From Trichosporon coremiiforme (Eukaryota; Basidiomycota; Tremellomycetes; Trichosporonales; Trichosporonaceae): 64,000 nt of DNA. The notes beneath the pieces are model-generated. The model saw only the letters and a list, made by a program, of their open reading frames with translations. It did not search any database and was not told the origin of the DNA. The translations under genes and the position numbers were made by a program. The stretch spans positions 92,646-156,645 of the forward strand of contig BCJJ01000033.1 in assembly GCA_039545355.1 (NCBI GenBank), written 5' to 3'. Below are positions 45,846 to 56,711 of this stretch, piece by piece. The stretch's first letter is position 1. Each line of letters starts with the position of its first letter.

Positions 45846-47780
45846 GCACCCAGCAAGCCTCCCGCCCCTCGACGCTCAACGCGTGTGACCGGCAGAAAAA
45901 TCCACACATATAGACAAAAGTAGCACCTCAACAATCATCGCACTGTGTGTACATTACTAGAGCCACCTGTTCTTTACAATACTACACACTCTGTTTCTTC
46001 CCCCTTTCTTCTTCTCTTGACTCTCTCCCGTAACTCATTTTGGGCATGATTTATTTTCTTCTCCTCAATGATGATGCATGGTCCCGCTTGCAAGCGGTGT
46101 CTCGTGTTTTTTTCTTGCGCAGGCCGGTCAGTTTGGCGAACCGGCCAGATCTCCCAACACCCACCCAGCCGAAATTTCCAGCGGCTCTGGTTCTACAGTG
46201 ACGATGTCCATAGTAGCGGCAGCGGGCTCCGCCGTGCGCCGCGCAACAAGTGGTGTGCCGGTGTGGCCCCTTTTTCCCTGGATCAAGTATTGCTTGCGTG
46301 CTGTCTGGCACATGTGCTTTGGCTTGGGCTCGAGCTGAAGCGAGAACTCAAGGCACAGGAGGGGGGGAGGAAGGGGAACGGACAATCGGCCAAACAAATC
46401 ACTTCCTGTGATCTCGACCGTGTGTCTGTACCTTTTTGGGTCTTGTCGGGATCTCCAGCGAGTAGTTTTTCTCCATGCGCCCCTCCCTACGCAGACAGTT
46501 TACACTTTCCCAGTTCTCCTCTCGCTTTTCCCTGTTGCTCTGCATGCTCTGGCGTCTGGCATGTTTTGATACCGACCCGGCCCAGCGTCCTCGACACCCT
46601 GAAAACTCAGGATGGTTCAGGACGACTTTGCCCCAATCACCGTGCTATGTCCGCTTAATGCACCCCCATGGCCCAATCGCCCCATCGCATTCGTCGCCCC
46701 GTCTCCATCCCTAGATGACCCTTCGGGTGTGCCGTGGTTTGACATCGAAGTTTGCTGACGTGCATGTCTTTTTGTGTCGTCCCGTTCGGCACCTCTGTGC
46801 GGAAGACTGGACTGATCAAGATCAGCGCGTTGTTTGGTGGACGCGATCAAGCAAGCGCGTTCGTGTTTCTGACAATCGTATTGGAGCTCAGAACTCTCCA
46901 GCTCTCCAGGTAGGGGAGGCGGGTTGGACATGTGGACGGAGGCTTTGTATCAGATAATTCCACAGTCTGGCGGCTGGCGAGTAGGCGCCGACGTACAGTA
47001 CCGACGTTCTCGCTAGTGCTGCACTTGGGCAACTCCGGAAATCGGATGTCTGCACCCAAACTGTCCGTTTCGGCCCCTTCCACCCACCCCTGCACAGACT
47101 TCCGCGCCGTTACACACCCGTCTCTCCCGCTGCCCGCCGGCCCCGTCGTGCCGAGTCCGTCTCCCTCGTCTGCGGCATGCGGCAACGCGGCAACCTAGTA
47201 CGGAAGCGATGTGTCCATGGGGGCTCAACCTGGGCCTCGAAGGTGTATGGATTTATCGGTCGAAACGAGTCGTACCCCGCTCTCCAGGCCAGACTCTCGT
47301 GGTCACATGCATCCCTCCTGCCAGCGCACACTTCGCTAGAGTTTGAGCCAAGCCGGTTTCTCGGCTTCTCAATGTCGTCGCTTAACTTTACGTTGCATTT
47401 CCAACTCCACACCTCTCCCAAGCGGATGCACTCCACAGATCTCTCACTCCACACAGCTCACAGCCGATGCGCACTACGCCTGTCAGCTGACGAGTGATCA
47501 CTCTTCCGGGCTACTGCGAGACCTGATGAAATGAACGCGCCGACGAATGTGTGGCCGACTAGAATCTGTGGCGCTGTGGCTGGCTCGCTGGCTGGCGACT
47601 GTCTTTCCAATGTTCTGCCGGATCGCCAGAACCACTAGACGTTCCGGCGGCTAAGACTGGGTTACAGGTGGCACTTGGGCAACATTTGATGCATTCTACA
47701 TTCCTATTCGTATCAGTTTTCTTCTCCCCTTCTGCAGTCGTGCGGGGTCTACAAGATTATATCTAACGAAGCAGCTAGAC
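45846..47780. other. 1.9 kb convergent gene-free region
   Basis: Lies between the 3' ends of HAP2 and the AIM34-like gene. It is long for a convergent spacer in this window, where others are 101-190 bp. No ORF has both codon bias and domain support; no RNA gene recognised. Confidence 0.5.
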
Positions 47781-49290
47781 TTAGTTCTTCTCCTTCTTCT
47801 TGTCGGCGTCAGCCTTGTGCTCAGCCTTGCGCTTCTCGCTCCACTTGTTGTCGAGGTAGCCGAGGCCGACGATGCCGGCGAAGCCGAGGCCGAGGACCCA
47901 GAGCCCCTGCTTCTCGCCCTCGTCGAGGGGGCGGTTGACGGGCTCGTAGATCTGGTCCTTCGTGTTCCACACGGGGAGGGAGACGGGCACGCCGCCGAGC
48001 TCCGTCACCTCGGCCGCCGTCAGGAGCGACTCGCGGTCGGCCTTGGACACGGGCTTGCCGCTCTCGTCCCACACCATCTCGGGTTCGAGCTGCGTGTCGC
48101 TCGCCTGCTTCTGCGAGTGCAGCGGGCCGCCGCCGGGATGCGTTGCGGTCGACGCCGGCGTGTACACCTGCTCGTGCAACGACTTGTTCGTGTTCTGCGG
48201 CGCGTCAGAGCGGGGCTTCTGGAAGTTGTCGGGCGTGTAGGGCTGGTCGTCAGCGGACTGGAATTCCGGAGCGCGGTCCGATGCAGCAAGCAGCCAATGC
48301 ACGCAAGGCACCTCCGCTCAAGCGAGACCGCGTGGCTTCCACATTATTGCGGTACCAAGATTCAGGCGAATAGTGTTCCGTCACTCATGAGTTACGTCAT
48401 GACCGAGCGGACCGGCGCAACGGATAATCACCACCGCGCCGAGAGAACCTGCGAGATGCGTCGCGCTGGACAGAGCCGAGCGCACGTCTCTCTCCGAGCG
48501 AAAAACGCATGCACGGTCCTTCTGCAGGCAGCGCTCCCGAGGCGCGGCAGGCGGTACGCGGTGGTGCCTTTCCTCGGCGAGGCCAAAGCATCGGCGGTAT
48601 GCATGGCACAAGCGCGTTCCGCGCACACGAGCGCGAAAGAAGCAGTACTCACAATCACCTGAGGTTCCGCCTTGGGGTCCTGGTGCTTGGGGATCTTGAT
48701 GTCGATCGGGGCAGACTCGGTCTTCTCCTTGATCGGCAGGCCGGGGTGAGACGCAGCAACCTCCTGGGGAACGGGGTCGAGGCGCTTGCCGCTCGTCGGG
48801 GCATGGACGGGGGCATCGCCAGAAGTTTGCGAAACATCTCCCGGCTTGGGCTCCTCGAAGGCGGGACGCGAGGTCGAGACGGAGCGGCGGGACTGCTTGG
48901 CCCCGGGCGTCTTGACAGGCGGCACGGGAGGAAGCATGCCAGTCGTGTCCGCCGAGTGCAGGCGAGCGACGAGCGTGGCCCTGCATGTTAGTGGAGCTCG
49001 CTCAACAGCTCCGTTTGAGCTCACTTGTTGCCCTGCTGGGAGAGGTTGCGGCGCTTCAACTCAGCCTTGAGGTTGACAACCTTCTCATTCTTCCAGTTGC
49101 GCTGGGTGTTGAGGAGGACGGCGGAAGCGAGCGACTTGGACTGCGTCGCGGGCTGGATGTTAGCGCGCGCCGCGGCGGCAGCGGGCGTGACAGAGTTGGA
49201 GTTGCGCTTGGGGGCAGCGGCGACCGGAGCAGCGGTGTGCAGCTGGGCGGTCGCGCGGAGAGCGCCAGCCGAGAGGCGGCGGCGGAGCAT
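47781..49290 (-). CDS. AIM34: Mitochondrial SAP-domain protein, Aim34-like
   Basis: Three exons (49025-49290, 48653-48980, 47781-48257) close into 356 residues. The N terminus (MLRRRLSAGALRATAQLHTA) is a strong presequence. After splicing the 44-nt first intron, residues 73-98 read VVNLKAELKRRNLSQQGNKA plus TLVARL, a SAP motif. Yeast Aim34 is a mitochondrial protein with a SAP domain, so I use that name, but the yeast protein is shorter and the match beyond SAP is not established. A Pro/Lys-rich middle leads to a C-terminal segment with one transmembrane span (GLWVLGLGFAGIVGLGYL) and a Lys-rich tail. SAP plus membrane anchor suggests tethering of mtDNA or RNA at the membrane, as inference. 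The 395-nt second intron is long and its acceptor could be 48257 or slightly downstream. Confidence 0.8.
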
Positions 49291-49817
49291 GTTGCGAGAT
49301 GCGGAGAGAATAATGGGCGACTGGGCCGTTGTGGCCGTTGTGTTTATCAGGTCGGTGTTTAGAGAGAGTGGTGTCGGTCTGTCGGGGGCAGCTGACCGTG
49401 GATGGTGGGGTCGGCGGCTGGTCGTTTCTTGCTGTCTGGCTGATGGCAGCTGGGAGGATGTGAACTTTAGATGGCATCCCGCGCCGGGACTCCAGGGCCG
49501 GTTGAGCCCGATTAGACCAGGTCACGTGCTCTATCTCTCATCTACGGACCCCTGCCTCGCGGACCGTGGCGCACGTGGCGCTCCCCGTACGGTCTCTTAA
49601 ATCTTCTGCGAGCCGATGATGCACCACCGCTGATGCGCCAGCGCCACCGTGCAGGCCGCAGCCCGCAGCCGATCCGCAACCGCGCGAACCCGCGACCCCG
49701 GCTACGCACATCCTGAAACTTCAAAATATCGTCCACGACAGCCCCCTTATCTCCAGCACACACTCTCCTCCACCCTTCCTCACATTACACCACACAGCAC
49801 ACCCACCCGACATCACT
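49291..49817. promoter_or_regulatory. Divergent spacer AIM34-like / RER2 with CACGTG
   Basis: About 530 bp between divergent starts. A GTCACGTG site is at 49521-49528. The sequence before RER2 is pyrimidine-rich leader. Functional assignment is inferred. Confidence 0.45.
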
Positions 49818-51121
49818 ATGGGCGGCGACACAGCGGTCAAGCGAAGAGAAACCAAGGTGCCGCTGAAGCGGTCCGCCGAGCCGGCACCCCTGACGCGCAC
49901 CTGGAAGACAGTCCTCTACCCGATCTCGGCGGTGCTGCACCGTCTGCACGCATGGCTGACGACGCTGCTGCTCGCCCTCATCGCACTCGGCCCGATGCCA
50001 AAGCACATCGGCTTCGTCATGGACGGTAACCGGCGCTATGCGCGGAGCAGGGGACAGAAGGTCGCGCGCGGGCACAAGATGGGCTCCGACTCGCTGAAGC
50101 GGGTGAGTAGTAGTGACGCTGTGTGACAGCACACGCTGCCTGAATAACATGTTGGGCATAGTCCGTTCTGAAGCTAACAGCCAGACCCTCCAGATCTGCC
50201 TCAGGTTGCGCATCCCCGTCGTCAGCGTGTACGCCTTCGCGATCGACAACTTCAACCGACCGCAGGAGGAGGTGGACGCTCTCATGTCTCTAGCCCGGAG
50301 TTCACTGCAGGAGATCTGCGCGAAGGGGTGAGTTTTTCTTCTTCCCACCAGCATTCCCATGGAGTGCATGCGTTTGGTGACCGGCGACGTGGCGCAAACT
50401 TCAGACTAGTACTTGTTGCCTAGTAATGTTGCCAAGCCGAGCTTGATCCCGAGGTAGTAATGAACGCTAACCCAAAGCGGGTTCCTGGACCAGCACGGCG
50501 TGCGTCTGCGCTGCATCGGACGCCTCGACCTGCTCAAGCCCGACATGCGCGCGGCACTGCTCGAGATGGAGGCGGCGACGGCGCACAACACGCGCGGCGT
50601 GCTCAATGTCTGTGGCCCGTATGCGAGCCGGGACGAGATCACGGACGCCGTGCGCGAGACGGTGCGCGAGGTCGAGGATCGGGGGGAGAACCCGGACAAG
50701 GCGTGAGTACCAAGTTGTTGGAGCGGAACATCGCAGTCATGGCCTCGTCGTAGGGCCGCAATGCTCCTTCTCAGCTGCGTGCACGTCAACGTAGAAGCTG
50801 ACCTCCAGAATCACGCCCTCGCGCCTGTTCTCCCGCCTGCAGTCCGTTTCCTCTGCCGAGTTCATCGACCCCGAAGCCGGACCGCTGGATATCTTCATCC
50901 GCACTTCCGACGTGAAGCGCCTGTCCGACTTCATGATGCCGCAGTGCAACGCCGACACGCAGCTGCACTTCATCAAGACGTACTGGCCCGACTTTGGGCT
51001 GAGCGACCTGCTCCCGATCTTGCTGGGGTGGCAGCAGAAGGTCTGGCTCGCGCGGGGGTTGCAGGGACGGGGACCGGAGCCGAGTCAGGAAGAGGAGATG
51101 CCGACTGATGACGAGGAGTAG
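49818..51121 (+). CDS. RER2: cis-Prenyltransferase (dehydrodolichyl diphosphate synthase)
   Basis: Four exons (49818-50102, 50194-50327, 50478-50702, 50809-51121) close into 318 residues. It extends farnesyl diphosphate with isopentenyl units to make dolichol precursors at the ER for glycosylation. An N-terminal hydrophobic helix ([18 protein letters not shown]) precedes the catalytic motif [42 protein letters not shown] and the substrate-binding [16 protein letters not shown] follow. These conserved catalytic residues mark it as the active (Rer2/DHDDS) subunit and not the Nus1 partner. SRT1-type paralogy cannot be excluded. An acidic tail ([10 protein letters not shown]) ends the protein. 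It is convergent with ERV1, 188 bp apart. Confidence 0.93.
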
Positions 51122-51309
51122 AACAGTGCCGATGCTGACGTTTTGACGTGTGTGTAGGAGTGTAGGAGATATAGAGAAACTTAGACAGTGTCCCTTGTGT
51201 GATTAGAACTAGCAAACCCATAGCATCGTGACGTGAGCCAGAGAGCCAGACCAGTGAGCAGTGTACCCATGCATTGTGTGCCATTCTATTTTCTATGTCC
51301 CTTCCGTCT

Positions 51310-51987
51310 CTAATCACAGCTCCCATCCTCGGGTCCATCCTTCCACCGCCTCATGATATTCTTCCAATCACACTGAAACTCGGGCTTGCCCAGTTTCTTG
51401 TTAACTTCGTTGTGCCGTCTGCAGAGCCACTCGTTGAGCTTGGTCGCACTCTCGACAGCAGGCTGGGGTGGGTTCGCCTTGATGCTCGCGCCAAAGTCGT
51501 CCGCGCACCACGTACACGGGTACAGGCTGGGAAGGGACGAGAGAAGGTTGGCCATGTGCGTCTTCTGCACCGGGGTGGGCTGGTCGGGGTAGTACGCCGC
51601 CGTGGTGTGCAGGAACGTCCAGGTCGAGCGGCCCAGCTCGACCGTGTCGGCGGGACACTCGCGCCGGTCGTTCGTCTCAGCGCTGGCCGAGGATGTGGTC
51701 GAGGTCGCTGGTGTCGAGGATGACGAGGAGCCAGAAGAGGAAGAGCCGGAGCTGGAGCCGGCAGACATAGCCGCCATCATGCCCGCCATGCCGCCCGCCG
51801 CTGCGCCGGCCTTTGATCCAGAACCAGAGGATCCACCCTTGGCATTCGGGTCCTTCTTGTACACCTTGATGCCGGCAAAGTCCTGCCACGAGTTGCAGAC
51901 TTTGCACACCTTGCCGTCCTTGTCGAGGATGAGGCCGGGAGGGAGATGCGGGTGCGTCTCCTTCGTTGTGCGTTTCGGCTCAGACAT
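51310..51987 (-). CDS. ERV1: FAD-linked sulfhydryl oxidase Erv1 (ALR)
   Basis: Single exon, 225 residues. Erv1 reoxidises Mia40 in the mitochondrial intermembrane space and passes electrons to cytochrome c. The N-terminal shuttle pair is CKVC near residue 28. A Gly/Ser/Met-rich linker of about 60 residues follows. The helical FAD domain has ELGRSTWTFLHTTAAYYPDQ, the active-site pair YPCTWCADDF, and the FAD-binding block LNEWLCRRHNEVNKKLGKP ending with DWKNIMRRWKDG. The C-terminal structural cysteines are present. The low-complexity SSSGSSSSGSSSSS linker is longer than in budding yeast. Confidence 0.94.
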   Translation of the reverse strand: MSEPKRTTKETHPHLPPGLILDKDGKVCKVCNSWQDFAGIKVYKKDPNAKGGSSGSGSKAGAAAGGMAGMMAAMSAGSSSGSSSSGSSSSSTPATSTTSSASAETNDRRECPADTVELGRSTWTFLHTTAAYYPDQPTPVQKTHMANLLSSLPSLYPCTWCADDFGASIKANPPQPAVESATKLNEWLCRRHNEVNKKLGKPEFQCDWKNIMRRWKDGPEDGSCD

Positions 51988-52349
51988 GATGATTGGATCG
52001 GAAGAGGTGTCGGTGGAGGGTCTTGAGTTGATGGTTGGAGCTCAGTCGGGCCGAAATGATCTTGAGGGTATCCACGGTCACCGCAAAGGCAGCGGAATGG
52101 AAAGAAGCTGAAAACGGCGAGCAGACGAGTGAGCGAGTGTACGATAACAAGTGCAACACGCAGGCACGATCGTCGATCAACGCCGCCGCGCCGAGATTAC
52201 TCAGCGTCAGCGTTTCTAAAATTCGGCATCTCCAATACGTCACCGTCTGTGCCTCCACATTAACACAACGGTTAGTCAACAGTCAGTCACCGAGCTTCAC
52301 CGACGTTCGAAATGCTTATCATGGCTATCTGCATACACTACTGATACAT
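51988..52349. other. Intergenic, ERV1 start to MPE1 3' end
   Basis: A 362-bp spacer between tandem minus-strand genes. It holds the ERV1 promoter; no other feature seen. Confidence 0.5.
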
Positions 52350-54216
52350 CTACGAGACGCGCTGCATCTTCTCCGGGCCGCCCATCTGGTCCTCTGCCTG
52401 CCGGCGCACGCCGCGCATGCCGCCGCGGAACCCGCGTCCCCTGAACCCTCCTCTGAAGCCGCCACGGCCGCCGTGCCCCCCATGACCGCCGTGGTGGCCG
52501 CCGTGATGGCCGTGATGGCCCTGGTGGCCCTGGTGCTGGGGCATCTGCTGCTGCACCTCCATCCCGGGCATGCCGGCCATGCCGCCCATGCCGTTCATGG
52601 CCGCCATGGGGTTCATCATCATCATGCCCGGCATGTTGCCGGCGGCCATGCCCTGCTGCATCGCGCCGAACATGATGCCCTGCGCCGCGAGCATCTGCAT
52701 CTGCATCAGATTCGTGTGCGTCATCTTGATGAGCTGGCGCAGCTGGCCCTTCATGTTTGGCGGCACGAGCGGGTTGCGCAGCGTCTGCAGTAGGGCTTGC
52801 AGGCGCTCCTGCATCGTGTTCATGTCCGGAAGCTTGAGCGGGTTCTCCTCGGTAGCGCCCTCTTCGTCCTGCAAGTCAGCTGACGCTACACGGCTCGGTA
52901 GCTCACCTTCTGGGCGCCTTCTCCCTCGCCTTCCTCACCCTCCTTCTTCACTTCCTCTTCCGCCTCCTTGCCCTCCTTCTGCCCGTCCTGGTACGCCTGC
53001 ACGCGGTCGCGCAGGTCCTGATCGGGTTGGAGCTTGTCGAGCGAGGTGATCTTGGACTCGCACTGGGGACACTCAAAGTCGTGGTCGACGAGGTACGACT
53101 GGATGCACTCCTCGCAGAAAGCAGTGTCGCAGCAGGGAGTGCGGGTCGCTTCCCGCAGCGCCTTCTTGCAGAGGGGACACGCGAGCTCAGCGTCGAGAGC
53201 CGACTCGTCGCCCTTGTCATCCTTTGCCGTCTTGACCGCGGCCTGTTTCTGCCATTGCCGCGCATCGGGGACGGCACGCACGAAGCCTCCGTCGGCGGTA
53301 AGCATTGCACCCTGGGACGAGCCCTCGCCACCGTCCGGCTTCTCAACCGTCGTAAGCATGCTTCGCGGGATACCCGTGACACGGACGTAGCGCTTGCCGT
53401 CGGACGCGCCCGGGTCGCTGTTTTTCGGACAGTTCTGGATCCAGTGTCCCTTCTGTCCACACCGGTAACAGATGTAGCCCACTGGCGGCTCCTTGTCCGT
53501 GTTCATGAAGCTCTGGTCGAACTTGGCCGGTCCACCGGGACCACCGCCACCGCCGCCTGGCGGCTTGAACGGCCGTCCTCGTCCCGCTCCACCGGTGTTG
53601 AAGCGCGGTAGCCTGATGTCAGTTGACTTCGATGAATCCACAACTTACGTTGACATGTCCTCCTGCATGACCTCCCACGACTCGGCCTGCGACTGGAGCA
53701 TCTTTGCAATCGCCTCGTCCTCCTTCGCGTCTCCGGTCGAGACCTGCACAGCAGGCTGCGCGGGCTGCTTGTCCTCCTTGCCGTCGAAGCGCTTCGTCAT
53801 GCTCCCAAACATCCCCCCGCGGCCGCGGTTCATCATGCGGTCCTTCATCGCGTCCCTCGCATGCGCCTCAATACGGTGCTCGCCGGTGAGCGCCGACGCC
53901 GCATCTGTGCCGACAATGTAGTTCTGCGCCGTGCCGCGGCCCTTCATCACTGCCGGCCGTCTCCTAACGACCAGCGACGAGGAACGCGCAATCTGGTGGT
54001 CGTCATCCTTGAGTTCTGAATGTCAGTTTCACAAGCGACGCGAAGTAACTGACCTTCCCCGTTCTCGGCGACGACGAGATCAAAGTCCTTGCCGTTTCCG
54101 AGATTGTTGTCGAGCATCACCTGCCGCTTCAGGTCGAAGACGGAGATGTGCGTCCCATCGAACTTGACACGGGACTCGTCGCGTCCCGCGCCCCAGCGAT
54201 AGAAGACTGTCGACAT
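52350..54216 (-). CDS. MPE1: mRNA cleavage/polyadenylation factor Mpe1 (RBBP6 type)
   Basis: Four exons (54054-54216, 53649-54015, 52907-53612, 52350-52868) give 584 residues. Mpe1 is the RING-containing subunit of the cleavage and polyadenylation factor. The ubiquitin-like DWNN domain occupies the first 75 residues (STVFYRWGAGRDESRVKFDG). The zinc knuckle CYRCGQKGHWIQNC is near 225. The RING/U-box (CPLCKKALREATRTPCCDTA and FCEECI...CPQC) lies near 325-375. The C-terminal part is Met/Gly/His-rich (GHHGGHHGGHGGHGG) followed by an RG-rich GFRGGFRGRGFRGG region. The three introns are 38, 36 and 38 nt, all with CTGAC branch sites close to the acceptor. Confidence 0.95.
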
Positions 54217-56690
54217 GGTGGCGAGCGAGCAATGCAGACGACGGCGGTTACCTGACGAAGATTACGAGACGGCGTTGCTACACACTGCTTCCCTCTTCTG
54301 CGAGCGGTACGTTGCTCCTTTCGACGCTCAAACGTTGGTACCAGTCGAGTGAAAGCAACCGAATGCAGATGTGCCCTGTGCGTTACTCTACTCGTTGCCT
54401 TCTGTCGTTCGCGTGAGATGTGTTGACAATGGTCTTTCCTCAAGTGGCGAGCAGTTGATCTGTGGTTGAGCTCGAGATCGCCGAGCGGAAGCAGATGACG
54501 AGACCCGGCCAGAGGACCTTGTCGACCGTGGGACAGCAGTATTCCGCGGACATCCTCTCATCTCCACGACGAGCTTCGAAAACGATACACCGTGGGAAAC
54601 AAGTGATGAAAGTTCACGTGCACAATCACGTGCCATGATCGACCACCCAAAGCCGCGGACGAGGCGAAATCCCGCCAAACGCAAAAAGGCACAGGCACCA
54701 AGCGTCACTCGCCGTGGCTCTGTGGTCCGCGGCGCGGCGCCGCTCGCGCGGAGCGGCCCAGGGGAGCGGCCCATGGGCCATAGCGGGCACACAGGCACGG
54801 GGCCCAAGCATCCGAGAAGTGCGCACGATTCCCGTACGACCCGTGCCGCTCGGAACAGCTTAACGACAGATTCACTCGTAGGCGTGTCATGCGTGCCGGC
54901 TCGTGAAAAACTCGTGCAGGGGATGGGAACAGGGGAAGATGAAGGGCAGGTGAAGCTTGTCTGGAACCAGCGCTCTACTGACGCACCACTCGTGCCGCTG
55001 CGCCGCTCCATGACTCTCGTTTAGCAGACGTCTGTAGATCCTGCAGAGCTGCAGAGCTGCAGAATTGACAGGCATGAAATACTCCCTGATGGCCTGCGTG
55101 GATTCGCGTGTCACCAGACTGGCATGCGGCACTCGTTTCGCGTCATGAAGCCTGTCCTGCGACACGGCGCAGACTTTGTCCTGAGCACTCCCGGCGGAGG
55201 CGGAGTTGAGGACTGCGGCTTTCGGCGCACGAAATACAGGGTGACACCAGACATGTGAACACGAATAGCACGGCCAGTGGCCCCGTCTCCGTTAGCGCGC
55301 CGATCGTCGTCGTATCCTGACAGATTCCTATCGAAGCTGACATCGGAGACGGCATTGAGTGACATGACGGAGTGCAAGCACCTCGCAGCATGAATTGTGC
55401 CATGAGCTGTAGAGTTCGAGTGACTGACCTGGTGAGTACGCTGCCCGAGTGTGTGGACATGTGGCAGCGACTTTGCGCATACTCTTCGTGCGTACTCCAC
55501 GCCCTGCGCCGAGCACTTACCTTCCTGCAACCCTCAGTGTGTGATCAGCACTCCCACCTGCCTGCTCTCAGGAGCTTAGATGCAAAGGACCCCGCCGAGC
55601 GGCAGTGACATGAGCGGGATTTACGCCCCGCGCGCCTGCTTATCGCCCAGTCATGCGTGCGAAGACGATCGAGTGGAAGTCTGGCAAACCCGGCAAACGC
55701 TGGCAAACTTCGGGCCAACGACATATCAGACGTGATCGAGGACCCCTGGCGTTCTAAGCCATCTTGAACTCTTTATGAGAGGGTACGTGCGGCATTTTTC
55801 AGCGCGTTTTGCGACTTTGAGCGGCACTGAACTTGAGCAAAGGCTTCTGATAGGCTGCCCCACGTGATGCGAAGAAGCGGGCAGATCGCAAGTCTCAGCT
55901 GAAACCGCTTGGGCTGGGCCTAGAGGGCCTGCCTTCTCAGCTGGACCACCTGGATCATCTGGAACATCGCAGAGGGCGTCTGTTGCAGCATGGGCACACG
56001 ACGAGCGCTGGGTCAGCACAGTGCGCTGCATGCCGTACGGGCATCGCCCAGATGCGGCATCCGACGTGCAAAACACATACATGGAAATCATGGAATGCGG
56101 CGTTCAAGAATCCAGAACGACGCGCCTCGGCGCCTCGTTTTGCCTCATCGCGCCGCGAGCAGTGCTCATCGCATGGACGCAGCCAGCCTCCTTCCTGGTC
56201 TTCCTCACGTTTCCTGTAATGGTGCACGCGCGCGTCTCCCCGTTTAAATGAACGGTAGGAGCTGCGCGACGGGCGAAAGGAGAGGCACAGGGCAGATTCT
56301 GCCGCAAAGAACAGGGGTGGAAGCTAATGCGCAGGGTGTACAGGGTGTAGGGCCGGACAGGGTGCTCGGAAACACTGGCGCACTGGCGGGCGCAACTGGC
56401 TGACATTGTCGAAATTTGCGCTGGCACGGCTGGGCGCGGTGCTGATGACGATGCAACACTGCTTAACCCACCCTGGCGCAGGGCGCGCAGGGTAGAGGCG
56501 CGCGGGCTAGCCTCCCTCCGCATGCTGGCCGCTGACCGGCAGCACGAGCTGTTGCGTCGCCCGCAGGGCGTGAGGAATTCGATATCAGCGATTTGTATAC
56601 AGGCAGGAAAGAGGTGACATCGCTGACGGTAGCGGTGGAGGCCGTGAAGACATGAGGGAGGTTGAGGAAGCTGAGGAGAGCCCCTCCCCT

Positions 56691-56711
56691 CCCCCCCCCC
56701 CCCCCCCCCCC
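56691..56711. repeat. 21-nt poly(C) tract
   Basis: An uninterrupted C homopolymer after a C-rich lead-in. Likely length-variable; reads here are error-prone. Confidence 0.9.

Noticed and set aside
54635..55024. 129-residue plus-strand frame upstream of MPE1
   Set aside because: Arg-rich with no domain, and weak codon bias.
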